Positions 6,792 to 14,490 of a DNA stretch of 21,257 nucleotides are shown in pieces; the stretch's first letter is position 1; each line of letters begins with the position of its first letter. The DNA lies in contig JAUWPK010000010.1 in NCBI GenBank assembly GCA_030611625.1, positions 1 to 21,257 of the forward strand, written 5' to 3'. The position numbers were made by a program, and so were the translations under genes. The DNA comes from Promethearchaeum sp. GTDB taxonomy: Archaea; Asgardarchaeota; Lokiarchaeia; Sigyniarchaeales; Promethearchaeaceae. The notes under the pieces are model-generated. The model had not been told where the DNA came from. It was given only the letters and a program-made list of their open reading frames with translations, and did no database searches.

Positions 6792-7985
6792 ATGGATGAT
6801 GATATATTTGAAAAAATACTAAGAACTGAATCAGTTTTCAAAGATCAAGCCACTTTAGGACAAGCATGGGTACCGAAGAAAAATCAAAAACTTCTAGCGC
6901 GAGATTCAGAAATCAAGAAACTCACAGCAATTCATCGTCCAATTATTGAAACTGAAGGAGCATATTCTGTTAATACTCTTGTTTTAGGAACAGGCGGAAT
7001 TGGAAAAACATTAACTGTGCGATTTTTTGGTAGAAGATTTCGTGAAGCTATGCTTAAACGGGATATTAAACTTACGATTGAATACTACGATTGTTTACAA
7101 CATCGAACAAAAAGCTCAATACTACGAAATATCTCCGAGCGATTGCATTATAGTGCAGGTCATGGATATTCCGATAACGAGATCATGGAACAAATTTTAA
7201 AAGAACTGAAAAAACGTGAAGAATCTCTGTTGATCATTCTTGATGAGGTTCATAATTTATCTTCTGAAGATATTCTTGCATTATTTAATGCTTCAATTGG
7301 GTTTGGAGAAGCGAATACTCGATTTTGTATTATTGCTGTTTCACGACCTACAGACTGGTATAAAGTTGATAATGAAAAAATTTCAAGCAGGACTCAGGAT
7401 ATTATCAAAATGAAACATTATTCTCGAGATGAAGCTTTCCAGATAATGCAATACCGAAGAAATTTAGCATTTCGGGAAGGTATTTTAGAAGATGAGAATT
7501 TGGAATTAATTACAGATATTGTTACTGAAAATCAAAATATGCGAATGGGCATAGACATAATGAGAGCTTGTGGAATTCGGGCTGATGAACATGGTTTATC
7601 ATCAATTAATAGTGAAATGATTTTAGAATCGCGGAATGATATAAATCCAACTTTTAGAGCAGATGTAATCGATAATTTACGTCTTCACGAACAAGTTGCA
7701 CTTTGGTCTGTAGCTAAAGCATTACTTAGAAGTGGAGACCCATATACAAAAGTTGAAGAGACTTATGATATTTACATGATGGTATGTGAGGAGATAAATA
7801 TCAAACCACATGTCCAAATGTCCTTTAGAAAATATATCCGTAATTTAGCAAACGTTAAAGCAATTCATAAAGATTATTTAAATCCAACAATAGAGAAAAA
7901 GGGGCGCCAATTAGAAATTAGATTGACTGATATTAGTGCAGAGAAGTTATGTGAATATTTTGAGAAGAATATCCCTAATGAATGA
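6792..7985 (+). CDS. cdc6: Orc1/Cdc6-family AAA+ replication initiator
   Basis: At 397 residues this is typical of archaeal Orc1/Cdc6 (about 380-420). Visible AAA+ motifs are Walker A GTGGIGKT (about 66-73), Walker B LLIILDEVHNL (about 144-154), sensor 1 in AVSRPTD, and a sensor-2/lid segment NMRMGIDIMRACGIRADEHG matching the Cdc6 pattern with Arg followed by helical LLR-x-A. The N-terminal WVPKKNQKLLARDSEIKKL corresponds to the family's P-x-x-x-x-x-R-x-x-E-I motif. A C-terminal winged helix starts about residue 290 (LRLHEQVALWSVAKALL) and contains the conserved helix with YDIYMMVCEEINIKPHVQMSFRKY. The family binds origin DNA and loads MCM. Its ATPase residues are intact. The stop is 17 bases from the stop of the convergent kinase gene. 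It could be one of several paralogues, so origin specificity is unknown. Confidence 0.9.
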   Translation: MDDDIFEKILRTESVFKDQATLGQAWVPKKNQKLLARDSEIKKLTAIHRPIIETEGAYSVNTLVLGTGGIGKTLTVRFFGRRFREAMLKRDIKLTIEYYDCLQHRTKSSILRNISERLHYSAGHGYSDNEIMEQILKELKKREESLLIILDEVHNLSSEDILALFNASIGFGEANTRFCIIAVSRPTDWYKVDNEKISSRTQDIIKMKHYSRDEAFQIMQYRRNLAFREGILEDENLELITDIVTENQNMRMGIDIMRACGIRADEHGLSSINSEMILESRNDINPTFRADVIDNLRLHEQVALWSVAKALLRSGDPYTKVEETYDIYMMVCEEINIKPHVQMSFRKYIRNLANVKAIHKDYLNPTIEKKGRQLEIRLTDISAEKLCEYFEKNIPNE

Positions 7986-8002
7986 TTCTTTAGAATTATA
8001 TT

Positions 8003-8998
8003 TTATGAAATTTTTTTTCCAGTTAAAGGATCAGTATCGGGTTTTATAAAAAAATCAAAATCATAATGAATTTGATTGATACGAATAAGTTCATTAAACA
8101 TTTGGAGCACTTTTTGCATATTCGGACGATCTGCAGGTTCAAATTGGGTTAATTTCTCTACCATTTCATTATAACTTGCTGGTAAGTACCAGTTTATCTC
8201 TTTAGGGTGTAATACCCAAGAATCTTTATCTAAGATTTCTGAATCTTCCCGCATAATTCCCCCAGTAAATACAAAATACATCAAATGGGCTAGATAGTAA
8301 ATATCGGAGGTTGCTACCGGCATATATCCAAAACGTACCTCAGGAGGTGCACCTTTCTGGGTTATTGGAATATCTCGTCGCATATCATCAGACATAAAGG
8401 GTTTTGGTGTATGATAAATCCAATCTGGTCCAATATATTTGGATACTCCCCAATCAATAAGTACTGGAATAAATTCTCCATGTTCTTTTCCCTTTTGGAT
8501 AATTATATTTTGTACAGAGACATCTCTATGGATGATATATTCCTTCGTATGGCAATAATCTAGTAATTTTGCAATAGGGATGAAGATCTCTCTGACTATA
8601 CTCGAAAGATCAAGATGTTCCATTCCACGGCAAGTTTGAATAAAATCTAAATAAAATTCTAAAAAGGTAATTCCTTCAATGAAATTCAGAACAATATAAT
8701 ACTCAGGAGTTTGATACTTAATTTTTTTTTCATAATGTAGAACTTTTACACAATTAAAACCAGAACGAGCTTGAGCTTGAGTATTTAAAATCTCATTTTC
8801 CCAGTATTCTTCACAATCATTGATTTTTGTATGGGGATCATAAAATTTTTTGTAAAGAAAATCCTTAATAGCTACTTTTTTCTTTGTTTCGCGCTCAAAT
8901 GCCAAATAAACAGTTGATAATCCACCTTTTCCTAAAATTTTTTGAATATCATAAATCACGTTGTCAATTTCTATAGGTTTTCCAACCGTAATCGGCAT
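8003..8998 (-). CDS. Eukaryotic-like protein kinase with unusual catalytic loop
   Basis: This protein has 331 residues, nearly all kinase domain. Visible elements are the glycine loop GKGGLS (23-28), VAIK with K45, a helix-C glutamate near E69, HRD (157-159) with N164, the metal-binding D182 in DWG instead of DFG, APPE (217-220) for APE, and D232 in the F helix. All phosphotransfer residues are kept, so it should be active. The catalytic loop reads HRDVSVQN: the Lys two residues after Asp that marks Ser/Thr kinases (HRDLKPEN) is Ser161. It has no membrane segment and is probably cytosolic. A Shine-Dalgarno AAGGAG (9008-9013) supports the start. The gene follows a coiled-coil/zinc-ribbon gene by 24 bases, so that protein is a candidate partner or substrate. 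Confidence 0.9.
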   Translation of the reverse strand: MPITVGKPIEIDNVIYDIQKILGKGGLSTVYLAFERETKKKVAIKDFLYKKFYDPHTKINDCEEYWENEILNTQAQARSGFNCVKVLHYEKKIKYQTPEYYIVLNFIEGITFLEFYLDFIQTCRGMEHLDLSSIVREIFIPIAKLLDYCHTKEYIIHRDVSVQNIIIQKGKEHGEFIPVLIDWGVSKYIGPDWIYHTPKPFMSDDMRRDIPITQKGAPPEVRFGYMPVATSDIYYLAHLMYFVFTGGIMREDSEILDKDSWVLHPKEINWYLPASYNEMVEKLTQFEPADRPNMQKVLQMFNELIRINQIHYDFDFFIKPDTDPLTGKKIS

Positions 8999-9022
8999 AT
9001 ATTTCTACTCCTTAAAAAAATA

Positions 9023-9754
9023 CTAATTAAGTATATAATCCCATTCACCGCGGCAAATTTTGCAGTAATATTTCTTTGCAAATTTCTTGATCGGTGCATA
9101 CGAAATAATCTTCTTTTTGTTCTGTTGTTCCGCATATTGTTGTTCTCCACAATGTGGGCATTTTATTGTGCCATCTTCAGGATATTGGATAGATTTTATT
9201 GTTCCAAGTTCCACTTTAGCAGGAATTTTCTTTTGTAAAATTTCTTCATCGGGCTTTTTCTTTAATACATCAGATGGTTTTCTCGTAATAATTTTTTCTG
9301 GCTCAGAATCAGCAGATTTTTTTTGTAAAATCCATGTTTTCTCCTTTTTTTCAACTTCCGTCTGATTATTACCTTCATACCCCTTTTCTACTTGTTCCAA
9401 AAATTTATCTATTTTTGATTCTATTGAAGTATTCTGTTGGCCAAGATTAAACATTCCTTTTTTCAGCTGCTCCATTAATTTTTCAGGACTTAATGGTTCT
9501 TTCATTAATTCTTCTATCTCTTTTTTTAATAGCTCGTTTTCTTCTAATAATTTTTCGTGTTTTTCTTCTTGCTTTTTCAATTCATCAGATAAATCAGGAT
9601 AAGAGGGAATTTTAGGCTCATTTTCTAATTTTTCGACCTTTTCATTAAGTGAGTTAATTTCCTTCCTAAATTTTTTAACTTGACCACGAAGTGCATCCTT
9701 TACTTGAGTAAGCTGAGCTAGTTCGGCTTCTTTAATTTTTAATAAATCTTCCAA
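9023..9754 (-). CDS. Coiled-coil protein with C-terminal zinc ribbon, operonic with the kinase
   Basis: This protein has 243 residues. Residues 1 to about 90 form a heptad-like coiled coil (AELAQLTQVKDALRGQVKKF onward). A charged linker follows that twice contains ILQKK and once VLKKK (about 145-180). The C-terminus is a zinc ribbon with C199-x2-C202 and C231-x2-C234 (CPHCG and CKICRG). The start codon is TTG. It is supported by a strong Shine-Dalgarno, GAGGGG (minus strand, 9761-9766), six bases upstream. The protein kinase gene begins 24 bases after its stop, so the two are probably co-transcribed. The linker with Ser/Thr near basic residues could be phosphorylated by that kinase, which is inference. 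No enzyme motif is seen; a dimeric adaptor is the simplest reading. Confidence 0.85.
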   Translation of the reverse strand: MEDLLKIKEAELAQLTQVKDALRGQVKKFRKEINSLNEKVEKLENEPKIPSYPDLSDELKKQEEKHEKLLEENELLKKEIEELMKEPLSPEKLMEQLKKGMFNLGQQNTSIESKIDKFLEQVEKGYEGNNQTEVEKKEKTWILQKKSADSEPEKIITRKPSDVLKKKPDEEILQKKIPAKVELGTIKSIQYPEDGTIKCPHCGEQQYAEQQNKKKIISYAPIKKFAKKYYCKICRGEWDYILN

Positions 9755-9760
9755 AATTTT

Positions 9761-9766
9761 CCCCTC
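9761..9766 (-). promoter_or_regulatory. Shine-Dalgarno GAGGGG that fixes a TTG start
   Basis: Read on the minus strand GAGGGG is followed by six bases and then TTG at 9754. No ATG lies at a suitable distance in frame, so this site decides the start of the coiled-coil/zinc-ribbon protein. Confidence 0.65.
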
Positions 9767-9833
9767 ATGAAAATAATTACTTCATATTTAATTTTGCATC
9801 TAATTATGTTAAATATTTATGCAGAAATAAAAA

Positions 9834-12533
9834 TTATAAAATTTTACTTAGCAGATCGCTTAGATCGTTAATCGAAAACGGTTTTGGTAAAACGCCATTA
9901 AAACCATATTTTTTATAATCTGCCATAATGGGATCGTTGGAGTAGCCAGATGAAACAATAACTTTAACTTGATCGTCAAATTCTCTTAAATTTCTTATAG
10001 TCTCTTTACCACCCATTCCCCCGGATATTGTGAGATCCATTATAACGCAAGTAGTTTCTTTCTGAGAATCTACTCTGTTCTTATAAACTTTCAGGAATTC
10101 TTTACCCTCGCTTGTGATAATTACATTATAACCTAAACGATTCAACAATTTCAATAGTAATTTTTGTATATAGATTTCATCATCCATAATCGTAATGGTT
10201 CCCTCTCCTTTTAATACGGGTTTTTCTCCAATATTTTCTTGCATCTCAATATCGTCTTGAATTTTTATTGCAGCAGGCAATATTACCTTAAATATTGAAC
10301 CTTCACCGCTTACCGAATCAACTGTAATTCTACCACCATGATTTTTAATTATCGAATACACAACTGCTAATCCCAATCCACTACCTTTTTGTTTAGTTGT
10401 AAAATAAGGATCAAAAATTTTTGTTATATAATCCTTGGGAATACCAATTCCTTGATCCATAATAGATATTTGAACAAGATTTTTGCCAGAAAGGGATGGA
10501 TTTTCAATACAATCTTCTAGATTTATGTTTTTTGCTTCAACTATAATATTTCCGCCGTTTGGCATTGCTTGATCTGCATTTAAAACGATATTATTAATAA
10601 CTTGACTTATTTGCCCTTCATCAATATCAACATTCCAAAGATCTGGAGCAATCCTAATGAAGCTTCTAGATTTTGAGCCTCTTAGAGCAAAATTTGTAGT
10701 TTCTTCAATCATTTCTTTGATTGAAGTAGTTTTTTTTATCGGATTTCCACCTTTTGAAAAAGTTAAGAGTTGAGTTGTTAGCTTATTTGCACGATATGTA
10801 GCTTTGATTGTTTGATTGATTATATCAGATAGAATAGAATCTTTATTTTTAATCTCCATTTTTGCTAAAGATAAATTTCCGAGGATAGCTGTCAAAATAT
10901 TATTAAAATCATGGGCAATTCCACCTGCTAAGATACTAATAGATTCCATTTTCTGAGATTTTAAAATTTCGGTTTCTAATTTCTTCTTATCTTCATTATC
11001 TCGAATTACTATAACCGATCCAATTGTTTTTTCAGATTTATCTATAATTGGACTTCCTTTTATTGCAATTTCTTTCTTTTTACCATATTTATTTGTTAGG
11101 ATTAAATTATCTGAAAGTTCAAATTTTGGTAATTTATTAAACTCAAATTTCTCATTAGATATTGTGTCGGTTATATTCAAAATATCATTAATATCTCTAT
11201 TTATTGTTTCTTTTTGATTATGTCCTGTTAATTTTTCCGCTACTTTGTTATATAAGATAATTTTTCCATCAATATCTGTGGTTATAACTCCATCTCCAAT
11301 ACTAGCGAGGGTAACAGATAGTCGTTCTGTTTCTTCTTCTAATTGTTTTTCTGCGAATTTACGCTCTGAAATATCTTTTGTATGTAGTAAAACTGTATTA
11401 GGGGGGACATAAGCATATTGTGATTCAATATATGTTCGCTTTCCTGTTGAAAGAAAAACATAATTATCTTCTGAACTAATAGTCTTCTTTTCTTTGAAAC
11501 TTTTCATCATATCATTAAAAGATTTAGTGAAACCCCTATCTTTGAGAAATTGACTAGCTTTCATACCGATTAAATTCTTTAATTTACCTTCAGTATATCT
11601 ATCAGCTGCTTCATTTATTCTTACAAGTCTAAAATCATCTCCAATATATTCCCAAGCGTAGGTTGGCAAAGGATAATTATTAAAAAGCTGTTTATCCATC
11701 TCATTTTTTTCTTTTGTGACTTTTTCAATTAATTTTCGTTCTGTTATATCTCGAACTATGGCTTGTAGATATTTTTTACTCTTTAATTCTATAGGATTTA
11801 ATGTTACTTCTGCAAAGAATGGTGTTCCATCTAAAGTTGAATGAAGCCATTCAAAAAATTGTGGTTCTCCTGAGAAAGCTTTCGTGATATATATCATGGC
11901 TTTTTCTTTTGAAGTCATCCCATCTGGTTGAAATTCTGGTGAAAACTTATACGGGGGTTGATTTATTATCTCTTCTCTTTTACAGCTGAATAATTCAAGG
12001 GTTTTTTGGTTACAATCAATGAAAATATCGTTATCCATAAGAAAAATAGAATCATTAGCAGATTCAAATAAAGTATGATATTTTTTCTCCATATCCCGTA
12101 TTTGAGTTATATCAGTTAGTATTGCCATACTTCCAAGCAATTTTCCCTTTGAATCGTATAAACCTCTTGCAGATATGAGTACAAATACTTTCCTTCCATC
12201 TTTTGTTCTAAACGCAACCTCATATTTGCTGGTTTCTTTACCTACTTCCCGATCATTAGTTTCTTTCTTAAATTTATCTTTAAAATCTTCAGATATGAAA
12301 TCAATTACTTCTAATCCAATTAATTCATTATTAGGATAATTGAGAAGATCGCTGAATTTATCATTAAAATATACAAGTTTATCTTCAAAATCACTAATTG
12401 CAATCGATTCATTAACAAACTCAAAGACATCTTTATATTTTACTTCAAATTCGCTTAAAATATATTGTTCTTTGATTTCTTTGTCAATCTTAGGATAATT
12501 TTTCTTATCCTTCTTTTTCCGATTTCTATTCAA
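9834..12533 (-). CDS. Soluble hybrid sensor histidine kinase with four PAS domains and a receiver
   Basis: This protein has 899 residues and no membrane segment. Four PAS-type domains lie at about 28-145, 150-270, 280-395 and 402-520. The second and third end in the PAC-like DITERK and DISERK. HisKA has AHDFNN with H541. The HATPase domain shows the N box (N652), the G1 box DQGIGIP (D693), the F box IFDPYFTT and the G2 box GSGLGLA. A C-terminal receiver (about 775-899) has the acidic pair D784/D785, phosphoacceptor D833, S861 and K884, all as required. It should therefore autophosphorylate and relay internally to Asp; no separate output protein is adjacent. The start is TTG, directly after an in-frame TAA and preceded by GAGGTC (12541-12546), so it is well fixed. 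The sensed signal is unknown. Multi-PAS soluble kinases of this type are widespread in archaea and bacteria and often transferred. Confidence 0.93.
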   Translation of the reverse strand: MNRNRKKKDKKNYPKIDKEIKEQYILSEFEVKYKDVFEFVNESIAISDFEDKLVYFNDKFSDLLNYPNNELIGLEVIDFISEDFKDKFKKETNDREVGKETSKYEVAFRTKDGRKVFVLISARGLYDSKGKLLGSMAILTDITQIRDMEKKYHTLFESANDSIFLMDNDIFIDCNQKTLELFSCKREEIINQPPYKFSPEFQPDGMTSKEKAMIYITKAFSGEPQFFEWLHSTLDGTPFFAEVTLNPIELKSKKYLQAIVRDITERKLIEKVTKEKNEMDKQLFNNYPLPTYAWEYIGDDFRLVRINEAADRYTEGKLKNLIGMKASQFLKDRGFTKSFNDMMKSFKEKKTISSEDNYVFLSTGKRTYIESQYAYVPPNTVLLHTKDISERKFAEKQLEEETERLSVTLASIGDGVITTDIDGKIILYNKVAEKLTGHNQKETINRDINDILNITDTISNEKFEFNKLPKFELSDNLILTNKYGKKKEIAIKGSPIIDKSEKTIGSVIVIRDNEDKKKLETEILKSQKMESISILAGGIAHDFNNILTAILGNLSLAKMEIKNKDSILSDIINQTIKATYRANKLTTQLLTFSKGGNPIKKTTSIKEMIEETTNFALRGSKSRSFIRIAPDLWNVDIDEGQISQVINNIVLNADQAMPNGGNIIVEAKNINLEDCIENPSLSGKNLVQISIMDQGIGIPKDYITKIFDPYFTTKQKGSGLGLAVVYSIIKNHGGRITVDSVSGEGSIFKVILPAAIKIQDDIEMQENIGEKPVLKGEGTITIMDDEIYIQKLLLKLLNRLGYNVIITSEGKEFLKVYKNRVDSQKETTCVIMDLTISGGMGGKETIRNLREFDDQVKVIVSSGYSNDPIMADYKKYGFNGVLPKPFSINDLSDLLSKIL

Positions 12534-12540
12534 TTAGTAT

Positions 12541-12546
12541 GACCTC
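12541..12546 (-). promoter_or_regulatory. Shine-Dalgarno GAGGTC that fixes a TTG start
   Basis: GAGGTC on the minus strand lies seven bases before the TTG at 12533. An in-frame TAA sits directly before that TTG and the next in-frame ATG would remove the first PAS domain, so TTG is the natural start. Confidence 0.65.
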
Positions 12547-12614
12547 AATAAAAATAGCTTAATTTATTGAACTTAAATTTTTAATGCTTTTATTTTGATG
12601 TTTTAACAATATTT

Positions 12615-14360
12615 CTAATAAGTTGGTTTTTTTAAAACAGGAATTTTGCGTCCCATTCCGAACGCTTTTTTATTAATTTTTATAGTTTGGACCATTTGTG
12701 CGCGTTTAAATTCTGATCTTGTATATAATCGTTCAATATGATTAACCAATTCTGAATTTTTTCCTTTTTTAATTATATGTCTTGGAGATAATCCTTCATC
12801 AATCCTTAATGAAAGAATTTCATCTAAATCTTTGTAAGGTGGAAGATTATCTTCATCAATTTGATTTTCTTTCAATTCAGCAGATGGGGGCTTTTTTATA
12901 ATATTTTTTGGTATAATTTCTTTATTCTCATTCTTGTTAATCCATTCCACAACTTGATAAAGTTGGGTCTTGTAAAGATCTCCCGGAACATTTTTACCGC
13001 CGTTAGTATCTCCATATAATGTACAATATCCTGTAGCGATTTCGGATTTATTTCCAGTGGAAACTAATAGTGCATTAAATTTATTAGAATAATACATTAA
13101 AATAATCCCTCTTATGCGAGATTGCAAATTTTGATTTGCTAAATCACTATCCTGTTCTGATGAATCACGATTAAAAGATTGATCAAGTTGAGTTTCTAAT
13201 AATGAATGAGATTCTTTAATTGGAACAATTATATATTCAATATCCAAATTTTTACAGAATTCAATTGAGTCCTCGACAGAACCTTTAGAAGAAAATCTTG
13301 AAGGCATCAAAATAGCGGTTACATTTTTATTTCCAATAGCCTTTACTGCAATATAAGTTGTAAAAGCAGAATCAATACCTCCACTTAGACCTATTACAAT
13401 TCTTTTAAAAATTCCTGTTCCTGTTTTGTAAAAATAATCGCGCAAATTCATGGATAATGCTTGAATTATCTCCTCATTAACATTAAGTAAAGGAGAAATC
13501 GGATTTTCAAGATTATCTCTTAAATCTTGTGGTATATTTTTAAGAGTAGATGGTTCAACATATACTATCTCACGTGTTTTATTGGATATATCAAAAATAA
13601 TTACAGATTCTTTACAGAATTGCGCGCGGTGTGTTAGGTCTCCATCTTTATCAATAACAAAGCTTCTACCATCGAATACAAGTTCATCTTGGCCACCGAT
13701 TAAATTTACATAAACAAATGGGATTTTATATTTAGATGCTTTTTCTTTGATTAGATCTTCTCTTTCTTTCTGTTTTCCAATTGTATAAGGTGAACCGTTA
13801 ATACTAATTATTACATCTGAACCATTTTTCAAAAGTTGTTCTGCTACATTAATTTGATAATCTTTTTCCCAAAGATCTTCACAAATTGCAATTCCAAATT
13901 TCATTCCCTTAATATCATAAGTAGAATAATCATTACCTTGCCAAAAATATCTTTTTTCATCAAAAACATCATATGTGGGAATTAATCTTTTTGAAATTAT
14001 GTTGGAAATTTTACTTCCGGATAATAAAAATGCAACATTTCGATATTGTGGGTGATGTGTTGGATCTGATTCGATATCAAAGCCTCCAACTATTATTGTT
14101 ATATCTGGGTAAGATTTTGCAATTTCCATTAAAATTTTCTTTTCAGATTCAAAGAAATCATGATCAAAAAGGAGATCTTGTATTGGATAACCAGTAAGAG
14201 CCATTTCAGGAAATACTAGGAGATCAATTTTATTTATTCTTGCAGTTTCTGCAATTTCGAAAATTTTTTTTTTGTTTCCTTGTAAGTCCCCAACAATAAA
14301 ATTAATTTGGGCTAACATTACTCTAATTTTATCAGCTTTCTTCAAATTAGACATAGACAT
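12615..14360 (-). CDS. nadE: Glutamine-dependent NAD+ synthetase
   Basis: This 581-residue protein makes NAD+ from nicotinic acid adenine dinucleotide, ATP and glutamine in the cytosol, the last step of NAD biosynthesis. The N-terminal nitrilase-type glutaminase carries the catalytic triad: E52 in FPEMALTGYP, K124 in SKRLIPTYDVFDEKRYF, and C160 in AICEDLW. The C-terminal synthetase has the ATP-pyrophosphatase P-loop SGGIDS (326-331), then TGNKSEIATGYCTLYGD and the typical PSAELKENQIDEDNLPPY. Length fits the shorter two-domain NadE class (about 550-580). Many archaea have only the ammonia-dependent single-domain enzyme, so this form may have been acquired from bacteria; a tree would be needed. 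The start offers two close ATGs (M1, M3). The histidine kinase gene follows 81 bases downstream. It is transcribed divergently from the aminotransferase. Confidence 0.96.
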   Translation of the reverse strand: MSMSNLKKADKIRVMLAQINFIVGDLQGNKKKIFEIAETARINKIDLLVFPEMALTGYPIQDLLFDHDFFESEKKILMEIAKSYPDITIIVGGFDIESDPTHHPQYRNVAFLLSGSKISNIISKRLIPTYDVFDEKRYFWQGNDYSTYDIKGMKFGIAICEDLWEKDYQINVAEQLLKNGSDVIISINGSPYTIGKQKEREDLIKEKASKYKIPFVYVNLIGGQDELVFDGRSFVIDKDGDLTHRAQFCKESVIIFDISNKTREIVYVEPSTLKNIPQDLRDNLENPISPLLNVNEEIIQALSMNLRDYFYKTGTGIFKRIVIGLSGGIDSAFTTYIAVKAIGNKNVTAILMPSRFSSKGSVEDSIEFCKNLDIEYIIVPIKESHSLLETQLDQSFNRDSSEQDSDLANQNLQSRIRGIILMYYSNKFNALLVSTGNKSEIATGYCTLYGDTNGGKNVPGDLYKTQLYQVVEWINKNENKEIIPKNIIKKPPSAELKENQIDEDNLPPYKDLDEILSLRIDEGLSPRHIIKKGKNSELVNHIERLYTRSEFKRAQMVQTIKINKKAFGMGRKIPVLKKPTY

Positions 14361-14402
14361 TATTATTAAAATAGATTTGTAGGATTAAATTCTTTCTAAA
14401 AA

Positions 14403-14420
14403 TTGGGATATGTTTCCCAA
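14403..14420. promoter_or_regulatory. Inverted repeat TTGGGA-N6-TCCCAA in a divergent intergenic region
   Basis: A perfect 6+6 base inverted repeat with a six-base spacer lies between the divergent nadE and aminotransferase genes, 43 bases from the nadE start and 71 from the aminotransferase ATG. The G/C content of the arms stands out from the AT-rich surroundings. It fits a dimeric regulator's operator that could act on both promoters; a small RNA hairpin is the alternative. Confidence 0.4.
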
Positions 14421-14490
14421 AATGAAATTTTACAAAAGAATTAATTCAGTTGAAATATAGATTTAATTGATCATTTTGAACCCTCCAGAG

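Noticed and set aside
8942..9365. Two overlapping plus-strand ORFs (98 and 92 codons) opposite the kinase and zinc-ribbon genes
   Set aside because: They are antisense shadows; the Cys- and Phe-rich translations come from the reverse complement of Lys/Glu-rich coding sequence.
13973..14197. 74-codon plus-strand ORF opposite nadE
   Set aside because: It is antisense to the conserved glutaminase domain and has no Shine-Dalgarno or domain.
14467..14490. TTG start eight codons upstream of the aminotransferase ATG
   Set aside because: It has no Shine-Dalgarno and adds residues outside the conserved N-terminal segment; the ATG is simpler, though not proven.
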